44,586 nucleotides of DNA from an uncultured Bacillota bacterium. GTDB taxonomy: Bacteria; Bacillota; Clostridia; Oscillospirales; Oscillospiraceae. This document shows positions 7,613 through 16,360 of this stretch, piece after piece (positions within the stretch are counted from its first letter, which is position 1; each line of letters starts with the position of its first letter). The notes under the pieces were generated by a model. That model had not been told where the DNA came from, made no database searches, and saw only the letters and a list, made by a program, of their open reading frames with translations. Made by a program: the position numbers and the translations under genes. The stretch spans positions 1 through 44,586 of the forward strand of contig CAMTMZ010000021.1 of NCBI GenBank assembly GCA_947073765.1. Direction: 5' to 3'.

Positions 7613-7813
7613 CTACATGCCGCCCAGCTCCCGTTCCACAAGGGAATTGGCCAGCTCAAACGCCCTGATTCTCCGCTGTGCCAGGGTGATCTGGGACTTA
7701 TAGCGCTCCGGATTTTCTTTTGCCCGCAAGGTCTTAACCGTCTCCCGCAGCTTGTGAAGGGTGGAGTCGATCTGCCGTTTCGCCTCCATCAGGTCACTTT
7801 TTGCGTACTCCAT
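7613..7813 (-). CDS. Small helical protein between era and yqzL
   Basis: A 66-residue charged protein, MEYAKSDLMEAKRQIDST and onward, with heptad-like hydrophobic spacing that predicts one or two long helices (coiled coil). It starts 1 nt after the era stop codon (7815), so it is translationally coupled. I do not recognise the family. The tight coupling and good codon use argue that it is real. Confidence 0.78.
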   Translation of the reverse strand: MEYAKSDLMEAKRQIDSTLHKLRETVKTLRAKENPERYKSQITLAQRRIRAFELANSLVERELGGM

Positions 7814-7814
7814 A

Positions 7815-8708
7815 TTACTCCTTCACATATCCGAAATTTTGGATGGCCGCCGGGTTGTCCCGCCAGTTTTCCTTCACCTTAACCCAGGTTTTAAGAAATA
7901 CCTTGGTCCCCATAAAGCGTTCCATATCCTGCCGCGCCCAGGTAGAGGCCTTTTTCAGCATTCCCCCGCCCTTGCCGATGATGATGCCCTTGTGACTGCT
8001 TTTCTCACAGTAGATAGTAGCTTCCACCTCCACCACCTCGTCCTCCCGCTCCGCAAAACGGGTGATCTCCACGGCAGTGCCGTGCGGAATCTCCTTGTCC
8101 AGCAAAAGAAGCAGTTTTTCCCTAAGAATTTCAGCCATCATCTGCCGCTCCGGCTGGTCAGAAGTCATCTCGTCCGGAAAGAGCTGTGGTCCCACGGGGA
8201 GATAGTCCTCCAGCACATCCAACAGCTCCTCCACCCCCTGTCCCGTTCTGGCGGAGATGGGCACCACAGCGTCAAAGTCGTGTTCCTGGCTGTATACCTG
8301 GATCACTTCCAACAGCTTCTCCTTTTGTTCCACCATGTCCGCCTTGTTGACGGCCAGCACCGCCGGACATTTCAAAGTCTTGAGCCGGGTGATGAGCTGT
8401 GCCTCCGGTTCCCCCACGTTCGGGATGGGCTCCACCAGCAGCAAAACCGCGTCCACATCGGACACACTCTCCCTCACCACACTGACCATATAGTCCCCCA
8501 GGCGGGTGCGGGCTCTGTGGAGCCCGGGAGTATCCACAAAGACAAACTGACTCTCACCCCGGGTTTTGATGCCGCAGATGCGGTTTCGGGTAGTCTGGGG
8601 CTTGTTTGTGACAATGGCCACCTTCTCCCCCACAAGGGCGTTGGTCAGGGTAGACTTACCCACGTTGGGCCGTCCACAGATGGTAATGATACCAGATTTC
8701 TTAATCAC
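7815..8708 (-). CDS. era: GTPase Era
   Basis: Era binds the 3' end of 16S rRNA and helps mature the 30S subunit. The 297-residue protein shows G1 GRPNVGKST (12-20), switch TTRNRI, G3 DTPG (59-62), G4 NKAD and a C-terminal KH domain with GIIIGKGGGMLK. The start is GTG at 8708, preceded by GTGAGGA. The next gene starts 1 nt after its stop. Confidence 0.97.
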   Translation of the reverse strand: MIKKSGIITICGRPNVGKSTLTNALVGEKVAIVTNKPQTTRNRICGIKTRGESQFVFVDTPGLHRARTRLGDYMVSVVRESVSDVDAVLLLVEPIPNVGEPEAQLITRLKTLKCPAVLAVNKADMVEQKEKLLEVIQVYSQEHDFDAVVPISARTGQGVEELLDVLEDYLPVGPQLFPDEMTSDQPERQMMAEILREKLLLLLDKEIPHGTAVEITRFAEREDEVVEVEATIYCEKSSHKGIIIGKGGGMLKKASTWARQDMERFMGTKVFLKTWVKVKENWRDNPAAIQNFGYVKE

Positions 8709-8764
8709 AGGTAGTCCTCACTTTCTCTCCGGATGTGAGCATTTTTCCGGAACACATTGATATT

Positions 8765-8781
8765 CCCGTCCAGCGGACGGG
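8765..8781 (-). terminator. Hairpin between the small membrane protein gene and era
   Basis: CCCGTCC (8765-8771) pairs with GGACGGG (8775-8781) around a 3-nt loop. There is no T-run after it on the minus strand, so it may be a weak terminator or an mRNA processing structure. Confidence 0.4.
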
Positions 8782-8793
8782 GACATTGACCTT

Positions 8794-8982
8794 TTACTTC
8801 TTAAAAAAGCGCTTTTGAACAAAGCGGGTGGCAAACAGCATCCCGCAGGCTATGGCGCAGGTGATCACATAAGGGGTCAGGTCGAATTCAAAGTGCCAGC
8901 GCTTTCCTTCCCGGCGGCCCAGGTCCTCGTAGCCGGCAAATTCGCCCTCAATCTCAATGGGGATCAGCTTGACCTTTTTCAT
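8794..8982 (-). CDS. Small single-span membrane protein
   Basis: A 62-residue protein: an N-terminal soluble part (MKKVKLIPIEIEGEFAGYED), a basic patch (GRREGKRWHFEF) and one membrane span (PYVITCAIACGMLFATRFV) ending in KRFFKK. The start at 8982 has AGGAGAAATTACC before it and lies 29 nt inside the 3' end of ybeY. In many Firmicutes this place between ybeY and era holds dgkA or cdd. I do not know the family; the topology is seen, the role is not. Confidence 0.75.
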   Translation of the reverse strand: MKKVKLIPIEIEGEFAGYEDLGRREGKRWHFEFDLTPYVITCAIACGMLFATRFVQKRFFKK

Positions 8983-9496
8983 GGTAATTTCTCCTTTTTT
9001 CGTTTTCATTTCCTTCTCGGGTGATTCCCAGTCCCGCCAAAACAGCCTCTTCCCGGGCGCGCATCTGGGCTTTCATGGGCCCCTCATCCAGGTGGTCATA
9101 TCCCAGCAGGTGGAGCACCGAGTGGACGGCCAGATAGCACACCTCCCGCTCCGGGCTGTGGCCGAACTCCGCCGCCTGGGCGTTTGCCCGCTCCAAAGAG
9201 AGCATCATATCCCCCAAAAACACTTTTTCCGTATCCGGGTCCGCCCAGTTCGCCCTGGGCTTCTCCCCAGGCTTCAGCTCAAACATAGGAAAGGACAGCA
9301 CATCGGTGGGGCTGTCCACCCCCCGAGTCTCCAGATTTGTCTGGTGGATTCCGCTGTCGTCAGTGACGCACACCTCCACGATACAGGGCACGTCCACCCC
9401 TTCCCCCTCCAGTGCCGCCAAAACAGCCCGGCGGAGCTGCTCCACCACCGCTTGAGAGGTCTCCACCTCAGCATCAATGCAGATCTCGTGCTCCAC
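8954..9496 (-). CDS. ybeY: Endoribonuclease YbeY (16S rRNA maturation factor)
   Basis: A metal-dependent RNase acting on 16S rRNA 3' maturation and ribosome quality control. The zinc motif is HSVLHLLGYDH (H-x3-H-x5-H). TDVLSFPMFE and VFLGDMMLS are also family blocks. I prefer the GTG at 9496 (180 residues), with GGGGGAG 5 nt upstream, since the protein then starts VEHEICIDAEV as the family does; the ATG at 9547 would add 17 residues. PhoH, its usual partner, is not beside it here. Confidence 0.92.
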   Translation of the reverse strand: MEHEICIDAEVETSQAVVEQLRRAVLAALEGEGVDVPCIVEVCVTDDSGIHQTNLETRGVDSPTDVLSFPMFELKPGEKPRANWADPDTEKVFLGDMMLSLERANAQAAEFGHSPEREVCYLAVHSVLHLLGYDHLDEGPMKAQMRAREEAVLAGLGITREGNENEKRRNYHEKGQADPH

Positions 9497-9633
9497 AGCT
9501 GCTCCCCCTCTCTTAACAACATATCCTCTGTCCACAAGCACCTTCATTATACGAAAAATAATCTAGCAGGTCAAACATATTTTCCCCGCCTGGTGAAAAA
9601 CTAGTTAAAACTTCACTGACGGGACGTGACCAC

Positions 9634-10647
9634 ATGACAACCAAAAAAATCGGCGCGCAGACCGCGGCCTTGAGCAATCCCCCCTCCCTGGCCGCATGGG
9701 CCAACGTGGCGGGCAAGAAGGAAGGGGAGGGCCCCCTGGCGGACACCTTCGACTATATCGACGGCGACGATACCTTTGGAGAATCCACCTGGGAGAAGTC
9801 GGAGAGCGCCATGCAGAAACAGGCTCTGGGTCTGGCCCTGAACAAGGCCGGGCAGGCGGCAAAGGCCCTGGACTGGCTTTTTGCCGGGGACCTGCTCAAC
9901 CAGTGTATCAGCTCCTCCTTCGCCGCCCGGGGACAGGAGATCCCTTTTTTCGGGCTGTACGGCGCCTGTTCCACGATGGGTGAGGGCCTGGCCCTGGCCG
10001 CTATGACTCTGGACGGCGGCTTTGGGGAGTGGGCGGGGGTAGTGGTGTCCTCCCACTTCTGCACAGCGGAGCGGCAGTACCGCACCCCTTTGGAGTACGG
10101 CGGACAGAGAACCCCCACCAGCCAGTGGACGGCTACCGCGGCGGGGGCGGCAGTGCTGGCAAGGGAGGGGCCGGGCCCCTATATCACCCACGTCACTGTG
10201 GGCAAAATTGTGGACAAAGGTGTCACCGACACCAACAACATGGGAGCCGCCATGGCCCCGGCGGCCCACGATACCATCCTCTCCCACTTTAACGACACAG
10301 GCCGCTCTCCCAGCAGTTATGACATGATTTTTACCGGAGACCTTGGGACCTTAGGCAGCGAATTGCTGATAGAACTGCTGCGAAAAGACGGTATTCAGGT
10401 GAAAAATCACGGAGACTGCGGCGCCATGCTGTTTGACATCAAAAATCAGGACGTACACTGCGGCGGCTCGGGCTGCGGATGCTGCGCCTCAGTGCTCACC
10501 GGATATATTTTAAACAATTTAAAGGCAGGGAAATGGAAAAATATTCTCTTCTGCCCCACCGGCGCCCTCCACTCCCCCACATCCGCCTTTCAGGGAGAGA
10601 GTATCCCCGGCATCTGCCACGCGATTGCGATTTCTACCACGAAATAG
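9634..10647 (+). CDS. spoVAD: Stage V sporulation protein AD
   Basis: Part of the SpoVA channel that moves Ca-dipicolinic acid into the forespore. The 337-residue thiolase-like fold shows AGDLLNQCISSSF, FFGLYGACSTMGEGLALA, HFCTAERQYRTPLEYG and MIFTGDLGTLG, all typical. The ATG at 9634 is weakly preceded by GGGACGTGA. spoVAE follows 9 bp downstream. The usual first gene, spoVAC, is not here: the upstream neighbour is ybeY on the other strand. I could not place a SigG promoter in the 137 bp upstream. Confidence 0.95.
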   Translation: MTTKKIGAQTAALSNPPSLAAWANVAGKKEGEGPLADTFDYIDGDDTFGESTWEKSESAMQKQALGLALNKAGQAAKALDWLFAGDLLNQCISSSFAARGQEIPFFGLYGACSTMGEGLALAAMTLDGGFGEWAGVVVSSHFCTAERQYRTPLEYGGQRTPTSQWTATAAGAAVLAREGPGPYITHVTVGKIVDKGVTDTNNMGAAMAPAAHDTILSHFNDTGRSPSSYDMIFTGDLGTLGSELLIELLRKDGIQVKNHGDCGAMLFDIKNQDVHCGGSGCGCCASVLTGYILNNLKAGKWKNILFCPTGALHSPTSAFQGESIPGICHAIAISTTK

Positions 10648-10656
10648 GGGGATTTT

Positions 10657-11013
10657 ATGGACTATTTAAACGCTTTTCTCTGCGGCGGCATTCTTTGTGT
10701 CATTGGACAAATCCTCATCGACCGGACCTCCCTCACTCCCGCCAGAATTCTGGTGACCTACGTCACCGCTGGGGTGATTCTCAGCGGAGCAGGTATGTAC
10801 CAGTATTTGGTAGACTGGGGAGGAGCAGGGGCTACAGTGCCCCTGACCGGCTTTGGCCACCTGCTGGCCAAGGGGGTTAAAAAGGCTGTGGGGCAGGACG
10901 GCCTGATCGGCGCTCTCACCGGAGGCTCCACAGCCGCCGCCGGTGGAATCACTGCCGCTATATTCTTCGGTTTCCTGGTTGCCCTTATCTGCAAGCCCAA
11001 GCCCAAAGCGTAA
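10657..11013 (+). CDS. spoVAE: Stage V sporulation protein AE
   Basis: A 118-residue integral membrane subunit of the SpoVA channel, of the SpoVAEb type: MDYLNAFLCGGILCVIGQIL, RILVTYVTAGV and the C-terminal GGITAAIFFGFLVAL. It has three to four hydrophobic segments. It forms a two-gene operon with spoVAD and is followed by a terminator. Confidence 0.93.
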   Translation: MDYLNAFLCGGILCVIGQILIDRTSLTPARILVTYVTAGVILSGAGMYQYLVDWGGAGATVPLTGFGHLLAKGVKKAVGQDGLIGALTGGSTAAAGGITAAIFFGFLVALICKPKPKA

Positions 11014-11017
11014 AGCA

Positions 11018-11051
11018 GCCGCCTCCCCACTGGGGAAGGCGGCACATTTTT
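11018..11051 (+). terminator. Terminator after spoVAE
   Basis: GCCGCCT (11018-11024) and CCCC (11025-11028) pair with GGGG (11032-11035) and AGGCGGC (11037-11043), then ACATTTTTA. It reaches the 3' end of the convergent gene. Confidence 0.8.
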
Positions 11052-11391
11052 ATGAAATATGCTCGTTGAGCCAAGCGACGTATTTGTCCCGCTTCATAAT
11101 ACCCAGGAGATACACATCGCCGCTACGCATGGTGAGTTCCACGCCAAAGGGAAAGCACGGCGGAGTGGTACAGGTTCGCACGGAGGCGATATCCTTGATC
11201 TCAATCTCCCAGCTGACAGAGGCCGTGCCGATAAGCCCAGAGGCAAGAAAAGCCACCCGCTGGTCAGTCATGTACAGCTTGCCGGAGACCTGACGCTTAC
11301 CAATGATCTGAGGCATCTTCCAGCAGTCGCAGCCCACCTTCTGGGCAAACAGCTCCTCCCCCGGCCGGGGATCAAAGGTTGGTTTTGCCAT
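11050..11391 (-). CDS. Small PH/GRAM-like domain protein
   Basis: A 113-residue soluble protein. The pattern KRQVSGKLYMTDQRVAFLAS followed by WEIEIKDIASVR and TMRSGDVYLLGIMKRDKYVAWL resembles GRAM or bacterial PH-like domains. Such domains often act in lipid or protein binding, but no function is known here. SD AGGAGG lies 9 nt before the ATG at 11391. It follows plsX on the same strand by 57 bp, where acpP or rnc often sits in other Firmicutes. Confidence 0.75.
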   Translation of the reverse strand: MAKPTFDPRPGEELFAQKVGCDCWKMPQIIGKRQVSGKLYMTDQRVAFLASGLIGTASVSWEIEIKDIASVRTCTTPPCFPFGVELTMRSGDVYLLGIMKRDKYVAWLNEHIS

Positions 11392-11448
11392 AATTAAGTT
11401 CCTCCTTCAATATCTTTATCTCAAGGTTAGCACAGGTCTGCCTTGAGC

Positions 11449-12486
11449 TTAGTCCGCAGAGGCCGCTTGGGTCTCCAGGCTCATCAGGTCGATATGCTCG
11501 GTGATGCTTTCAATAATGCCGGAAGCTGCAAAATCCTTAGCTTGGCGTATAGCGTTCTGGATGGCATAGGCATCGGAGGAGCCGTGGGCCTTGATCACCG
11601 GCCGGGAGATGCCCAGCAGGGCAGTGCCCCCCACCTCACCGGCGTCCATCAGCTTTTTAAAGTCCTTCAGCCCGCCGGATACCAGCACGGCGGCCAGCTT
11701 GGTGAGCAGATTCTTTTTAAAGAGCTTCTTGATTTCCCGGCCCAAAAACAATCCGGTTCCCTCCATAGTCTTGAGGAAAATGTTCCCCGAGTAGCCATCG
11801 GCCACGATAACGTCCACCGCCCCCTCTACAGCCTCCCGAGCCTCCACATTGCCCACAAAGTTGATGCGGCCCGCTTCTCCCGCCGCCTCAAGCATGGGGT
11901 GGACGGTAGTTTGCAGGGCAGTGCCCTTGGAGGGCTCTGTGCCAATGTTCAGCAGGCCCACCTTGGGGCTGGGACGGCCCATCACCTTCTCGGCATAGTA
12001 GGAACCCATGTAGGCAAACTGGAGCAGATATTCAGGTGGGCACTCGGCGTTGGCCCCGCAGTCAATCAGCACTGCGCCTCCGTTCCCTGTGGGCACCACC
12101 GGAGCCAGGGCAGCCCGGCGGATACCCTTGATGCGCTTGGTCACCAAGGTTGCCCCGGACAGCAGCGCCCCAGTGGAGCCGGCGGAGACGAAGGCATCCC
12201 CCGCGCCATTTTTCAACAGGGTGAGTCCCATGGTAAGGGAGGAGTCTTTTTTCTTCCGAAAGGCGGTAGCGGGGTCGTCGCACATCTCCACCACCTCGCT
12301 GGCGTAAGCGACCTCCACCCCGGAGGGCAGATCACTCAGGCCGTTGCTGGCCAGGACCTTCAGGATCTCCTCGCTTTTACCCACCAGAATAATGTCCACT
12401 CCATAGGCCTTATTCGCCTGGACGGCCCCCATGACCGGGGCCTGGGGCGCGTTGTCCCCGCCCATGGCGTCTACGATGATTTTCAT
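11449..12486 (-). CDS. plsX: Phosphate acyltransferase PlsX
   Basis: Makes acyl-phosphate from acyl-ACP for phospholipid synthesis (PlsX-PlsY route). The 345-residue protein begins MKIIVDAMGGDNAP and shows GSTGALLSGA, LIDCGANAECPPEYLLQFA and VADGYSGNIFLKTMEG. It is the third gene of the topA-trmFO-plsX run. A 7-bp inverted repeat (CTCAAGG/CCTTGAG) lies at its 3' end without a T-run. The FapR gene that often precedes it is not here. Confidence 0.97.
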   Translation of the reverse strand: MKIIVDAMGGDNAPQAPVMGAVQANKAYGVDIILVGKSEEILKVLASNGLSDLPSGVEVAYASEVVEMCDDPATAFRKKKDSSLTMGLTLLKNGAGDAFVSAGSTGALLSGATLVTKRIKGIRRAALAPVVPTGNGGAVLIDCGANAECPPEYLLQFAYMGSYYAEKVMGRPSPKVGLLNIGTEPSKGTALQTTVHPMLEAAGEAGRINFVGNVEAREAVEGAVDVIVADGYSGNIFLKTMEGTGLFLGREIKKLFKKNLLTKLAAVLVSGGLKDFKKLMDAGEVGGTALLGISRPVIKAHGSSDAYAIQNAIRQAKDFAASGIIESITEHIDLMSLETQAASAD

Positions 12487-12602
12487 GGTTTTCCCTCTTT
12501 CTTTAGCGGCCTCAGCTGACAGACAAGGCCCAGAAGATAGTCGGCGGATACGTTAAGTGTCGGCAGATTAAGTCGGGACTTCAGCTGCGGTAACAGTCGG
12601 CA

Positions 12603-13904
12603 TTACAGCTCCAGCCCGGCCAGCGCCTCCAGGGCGCGGCGGGATATCTCTGCGTTTTTGTTCCGCTTGCCCTTCACCCGGTAGCCCAGGGGGGGGATCA
12701 GACCGAAATTTACATTCATCGGTTGAAAGTTTACCACACTTTGGTCGCTGATGTAAAGAGCCAATGCGCCAATCGCCGTCTCCTGGGGAAAATTGACAGG
12801 AGATTTACCCTCCAAGCGTCGGGCCAGCTCCACCCCGGCCAGACATCCCGAGGCGGCTGACTCCACATATCCCTCCACCCCGGTGATCTGCCCAGCGAAC
12901 ATCAGCCGCTCCTGCTTTCGCACCCGATAGTAGCGGTCCAGCAGACGGGGAGAGTCTAAAAAGGTGTTGCGGTGCATCACCCCATAGCGGACATATTCGG
13001 CGTTTCTCAGGGCAGGGATCATAGAAAAGACCCGCTTCTGCTCCGGGAACTTCAGGTGGGTCTGAAAGCCCACCAGATTATAAATTGAGCCCTGGGCGTT
13101 ATCCTTACGCAGCTGCACTACCGCAAAGGGTTCCTTTCCTGTTTTGGGGTCCTTCAGCCCCACCGGCTTCAGGGGACCGTAGCACAGGGTGTCCCGGCCC
13201 CGGCGGGCCATCACCTCCACAGGCATACAGCCCTCAAACACTCCAGAGTCCTCAAACCCGTGGACTTCCGCCTCCTGGGCCTGGGTCAGCTCAGTCCAGA
13301 AGGCATCGTACTCCTCTCGGGTAAGAGGGCAGTTGATGTAGTCCGGGGTGCCCCGGTCGTAGCGGGAGGCAAACCAGGCGCTGCCCATGTCCACGCTGTC
13401 AAAGGTAACCAGCGGGGCCGCGGCATCGAAAAAGTTGAGATGCTTACTATCCGGAAACAGCTTGGCAATCTCCTCAGACAGCGCCTGGGAGGTCAGCGGC
13501 CCTGTGGCGATGATCACGTTTCCCTGGGAAGGAATCTGTGTGACTTCTCCCTCTGTCACGGTGATATTGGGGTTGCCCTTGATTTTTTCTGTAATCGCCG
13601 CGGCAAAGGCGTGTCGATCCACCGCCAGGGCGCCTCCGGCCTCTACCCGGTGGGCGTCGGCACAGGCCATGATGAGGGAAGAACACTGGCGCAGCTCCTC
13701 CTTCAGCAGGCCTACCGCGTTTTCCAGCTGGTTGGACCGCAGAGAGTTGGAGCATACCAGCTCTCCAAAATACTCCGTGTGGTGGGCGGGGGTCTTTTTT
13801 TGCGGTTTCATCTCCTGCAGCTCCACAGGAATTCCCCGCCGGGCCAGCTGCCACGCGGCCTCGCTGCCTGCAAGGCCCGCGCCGATGACGATAACCTTTT
13901 CCAT
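12603..13904 (-). CDS. trmFO: tRNA (uracil-54) methyltransferase TrmFO, folate-dependent
   Basis: Makes ribothymidine at tRNA position 54 using methylenetetrahydrofolate and FAD. The 433-residue protein has the FAD motif GAGLAGSEAAWQLA (8-21) and family blocks ELVCSNSLRSN, GPLTSQALS and AGQITGVEGYVESAASG. Its ATG shares one base with the topA stop codon (13904), so translation is coupled. topA-trmFO is a conserved Firmicutes pair. Confidence 0.97.
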   Translation of the reverse strand: MEKVIVIGAGLAGSEAAWQLARRGIPVELQEMKPQKKTPAHHTEYFGELVCSNSLRSNQLENAVGLLKEELRQCSSLIMACADAHRVEAGGALAVDRHAFAAAITEKIKGNPNITVTEGEVTQIPSQGNVIIATGPLTSQALSEEIAKLFPDSKHLNFFDAAAPLVTFDSVDMGSAWFASRYDRGTPDYINCPLTREEYDAFWTELTQAQEAEVHGFEDSGVFEGCMPVEVMARRGRDTLCYGPLKPVGLKDPKTGKEPFAVVQLRKDNAQGSIYNLVGFQTHLKFPEQKRVFSMIPALRNAEYVRYGVMHRNTFLDSPRLLDRYYRVRKQERLMFAGQITGVEGYVESAASGCLAGVELARRLEGKSPVNFPQETAIGALALYISDQSVVNFQPMNVNFGLIPPLGYRVKGKRNKNAEISRRALEALAGLEL

Positions 13905-16237
13905 TACGCTTCCTTCTTCGCCGCCGGCTTTTTAGCGGCGGTTGGTTTTTTTGCGGCAGCTTTCTTGCCGGTGGTTTTCTTTTCCGCCGCGGTTTTTTTC
14001 GCTGCCGTTTTTTTAGTAGCAGTTTTTTTCGGCTTCTCCGCTGTCTCAGCGGCTGCCGCCCCCTCTCCCCCGCCGGCGGCAGCTGGCTTTCTCCAGCCGC
14101 CCCGTTTCTCCTCGGGGGTAAAGTTGGCGCATGCCTCGTTGATGCAGAAGGGCTTCTTCGCCCCTCGGCCCGCCTTCTTGAACATGGTGTGGCCGCAGAC
14201 GGGGCAGTTGTCCTTCACCGGCACGTCGAACGTGACAAACTCGCACCGCTGGGACTCATTCTTACTGCTTCGGCGCTCGCAGCAGTAGTAGGTGTACTGC
14301 TTGCCCGTCTTTTTGGATTTTCCGGTGCGTTTCAGAAGCCGTCCGCCGCAGAGGGGACACTTGCCAGGCATCTCCACCACCAGGGGCATGGTGAAGTCGC
14401 ACTCCGGCCAGCCGGGGCAGGCCAAAAAACGGCCGAACCGGCCTGATTTAATCACCAAATTCCGTCCGCACTGGGGACATATTTCCTCCGACACCTCGTC
14501 GGGCACCTTGATCCGCTCTCCGTCCAGGTCCCGCTCCGCCTTTTTCAGCTCAGCATCAAAGCCCTTGTAAAAGTCAGCCAGCAGGGCCTTCCAGTTTGCC
14601 TCGCCCTCCTCAACTTTATCCAGATGCTGTTCCATCTGGGCGGTAAAGTCGTAGTCCACAATATCGTGGAATTTGTCTTTCATCAGCCCGGTGACCACCT
14701 CCCCCAGAGGAGTGGGACGCAGGGCCTTACCCCCCTCCTTCACCACGTACTCCCGATTCATAATGGTGGAAATAGTGGGGGCGTATGTGGAGGGCCGGCC
14801 AATGCCCTGCTCCTCCAAGGCCCGGATGAGGCTGGCTTCGGAATACCGGGCGGGGGGCTGGGTAAAGTGCTGGTCCTTTGTCAGCTTCTTGTGGACCAAA
14901 CCCTCTCCCTCCTTCAGATCAGGCAGGGGAGAGGTCTTTTTCTCTTCGTCGTCGGTATCCTTTCCCTCCTCATAGACGGCGGTAAAGCCGGAGAACTTCA
15001 GAGAGGAGTGGCTGGCCCGGAAAATATAGCCGGAATTGGACACATCGATGGACAGGCTGTCATAGACAGCGTTGGCCATTTGACAGGCCAGAAACCGAGA
15101 CCAGATCAGCTTATAGAGCTTAAACTGCTCGGCGGTAAGATCCTTTTTAATGTCCTCAGGCACCAAGGTGACATCGGAGGGGCGGATGGCCTCATGGGCG
15201 TCCTGGGCGCTGCCCTTAGTCTTGAACTTCCGGGGCTGAGCGGGGCAGTATCCGGAGCCATACCGCTGGCTGATAAATCCCCGGGCGGCGGAAACCGCCT
15301 CGTCAGACAGGCGCAGAGAATCGGTACGCATATAAGTGATCAGGCCCACGGCCCCCTGACCTGCCACATCAACACCCTCGTATAGCTGCTGGGCTACCGC
15401 CATGGTGCGGGCAGGAGACATATTCAGCTTGCGGGAGGCCTCCTGCTGGAGTGTAGACGTGGTGAACGGGGGCGCGGGCTGACGGTTTTTCTCCTGCCGC
15501 TTCACCTTGGAAACCGACCAGGCCCCCTGGGAAACAGCGGTGATAACCTCCTCCGCCTCCTCCTGGCTGTGGAGCTCCATTTTCTTGTCCCTGCCGTGGA
15601 ACTGGGCCTTGAAGGAGCCCACATTGGGGACTACCCGCTCCAGGTCGGCCTCAATGGACCAGTATTCCTGGGGCTGAAAAGCACGGATCTCCAGCTCCCG
15701 CTCCACCACCAGCCGGGTAGCCACCGACTGCACCCGTCCGGCGGACAGCCCCCGGCGAATCTTCTTCCACAGCAGTGGAGAGAGCTGATAGCCCACGATC
15801 CGGTCCAGGATGCGCCGGGCCTGCTGGGCATCCACCAGATTCTGATCGATGGCTCGGGGGGCGGCGATGGACTGATTGACAACGTTTTTGGTAATCTCGT
15901 TAAAGGTTACCCGGTAAGTTTTGTCGTCGGGAATACCCAGCAGCTCCTTCAGGTGCCAGGAGATGGCCTCCCCCTCCCGGTCAGGGTCGGTGGCCAGGTA
16001 GACTTTTCCTGAACGCTTGGCCGCCTTCTTCAGGTCGCTGATGACATCCTCCTTGCCTTTAATCGGCTGGTAGTCAGGGACAAAGCCCCCCTCAATGTCT
16101 ACGCTCAGCTTGCTCTTGGGCAGATCCCGGACATGGCCCATGGACGCCTTTACTTCATATCCCGGCCCCAGGTATTTGCTGATGGTCTTGGCCTTGGACG
16201 GGGACTCTACAATAACTAAGTCTGTTTTATTTGCCAC
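13904..16237 (-). CDS. topA: DNA topoisomerase I with a lysine-rich tail
   Basis: Type IA topoisomerase that relaxes negative supercoils. I chose the GTG at 16237 with GGAGG 10 nt upstream (777 residues); the frame to 16351 adds a non-conserved leader. Toprim domain IVESPSKAKTI and TDPDREGEA (about 83-90), catalytic Tyr in GLITYMRTDS (about 302), then three C-terminal zinc ribbons (CPQCG..., CPLCG..., CPVCG...). The last 44 residues hold 17 Lys in KKTAAKK-like repeats, similar to histone H1 tails. Lys-rich TopA tails are known in actinobacteria. trmFO overlaps its stop. dprA, the usual upstream partner, lies elsewhere in the window. Confidence 0.96.
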   Translation of the reverse strand: MANKTDLVIVESPSKAKTISKYLGPGYEVKASMGHVRDLPKSKLSVDIEGGFVPDYQPIKGKEDVISDLKKAAKRSGKVYLATDPDREGEAISWHLKELLGIPDDKTYRVTFNEITKNVVNQSIAAPRAIDQNLVDAQQARRILDRIVGYQLSPLLWKKIRRGLSAGRVQSVATRLVVERELEIRAFQPQEYWSIEADLERVVPNVGSFKAQFHGRDKKMELHSQEEAEEVITAVSQGAWSVSKVKRQEKNRQPAPPFTTSTLQQEASRKLNMSPARTMAVAQQLYEGVDVAGQGAVGLITYMRTDSLRLSDEAVSAARGFISQRYGSGYCPAQPRKFKTKGSAQDAHEAIRPSDVTLVPEDIKKDLTAEQFKLYKLIWSRFLACQMANAVYDSLSIDVSNSGYIFRASHSSLKFSGFTAVYEEGKDTDDEEKKTSPLPDLKEGEGLVHKKLTKDQHFTQPPARYSEASLIRALEEQGIGRPSTYAPTISTIMNREYVVKEGGKALRPTPLGEVVTGLMKDKFHDIVDYDFTAQMEQHLDKVEEGEANWKALLADFYKGFDAELKKAERDLDGERIKVPDEVSEEICPQCGRNLVIKSGRFGRFLACPGWPECDFTMPLVVEMPGKCPLCGGRLLKRTGKSKKTGKQYTYYCCERRSSKNESQRCEFVTFDVPVKDNCPVCGHTMFKKAGRGAKKPFCINEACANFTPEEKRGGWRKPAAAGGGEGAAAAETAEKPKKTATKKTAAKKTAAEKKTTGKKAAAKKPTAAKKPAAKKEA

Positions 16238-16360
16238 TTTGGATTTACCTCCAGAGATTGATTCCGAATTTATGAGCCGCGCTCCACGGGGCAGCCTCGA
16301 AAAAGCACACCTGTTCCAAGCCGAGCTGGGCCTTATCCGGGAGCTGGGCACTTTGTCGGG

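Noticed and set aside
7270-7659. 129-codon and 61-codon minus-strand frames near yqzL
   Set aside because: Basic, repetitive shadow frames without ribosome binding sites; the YqzL-like frame at 7361-7507 explains the region.
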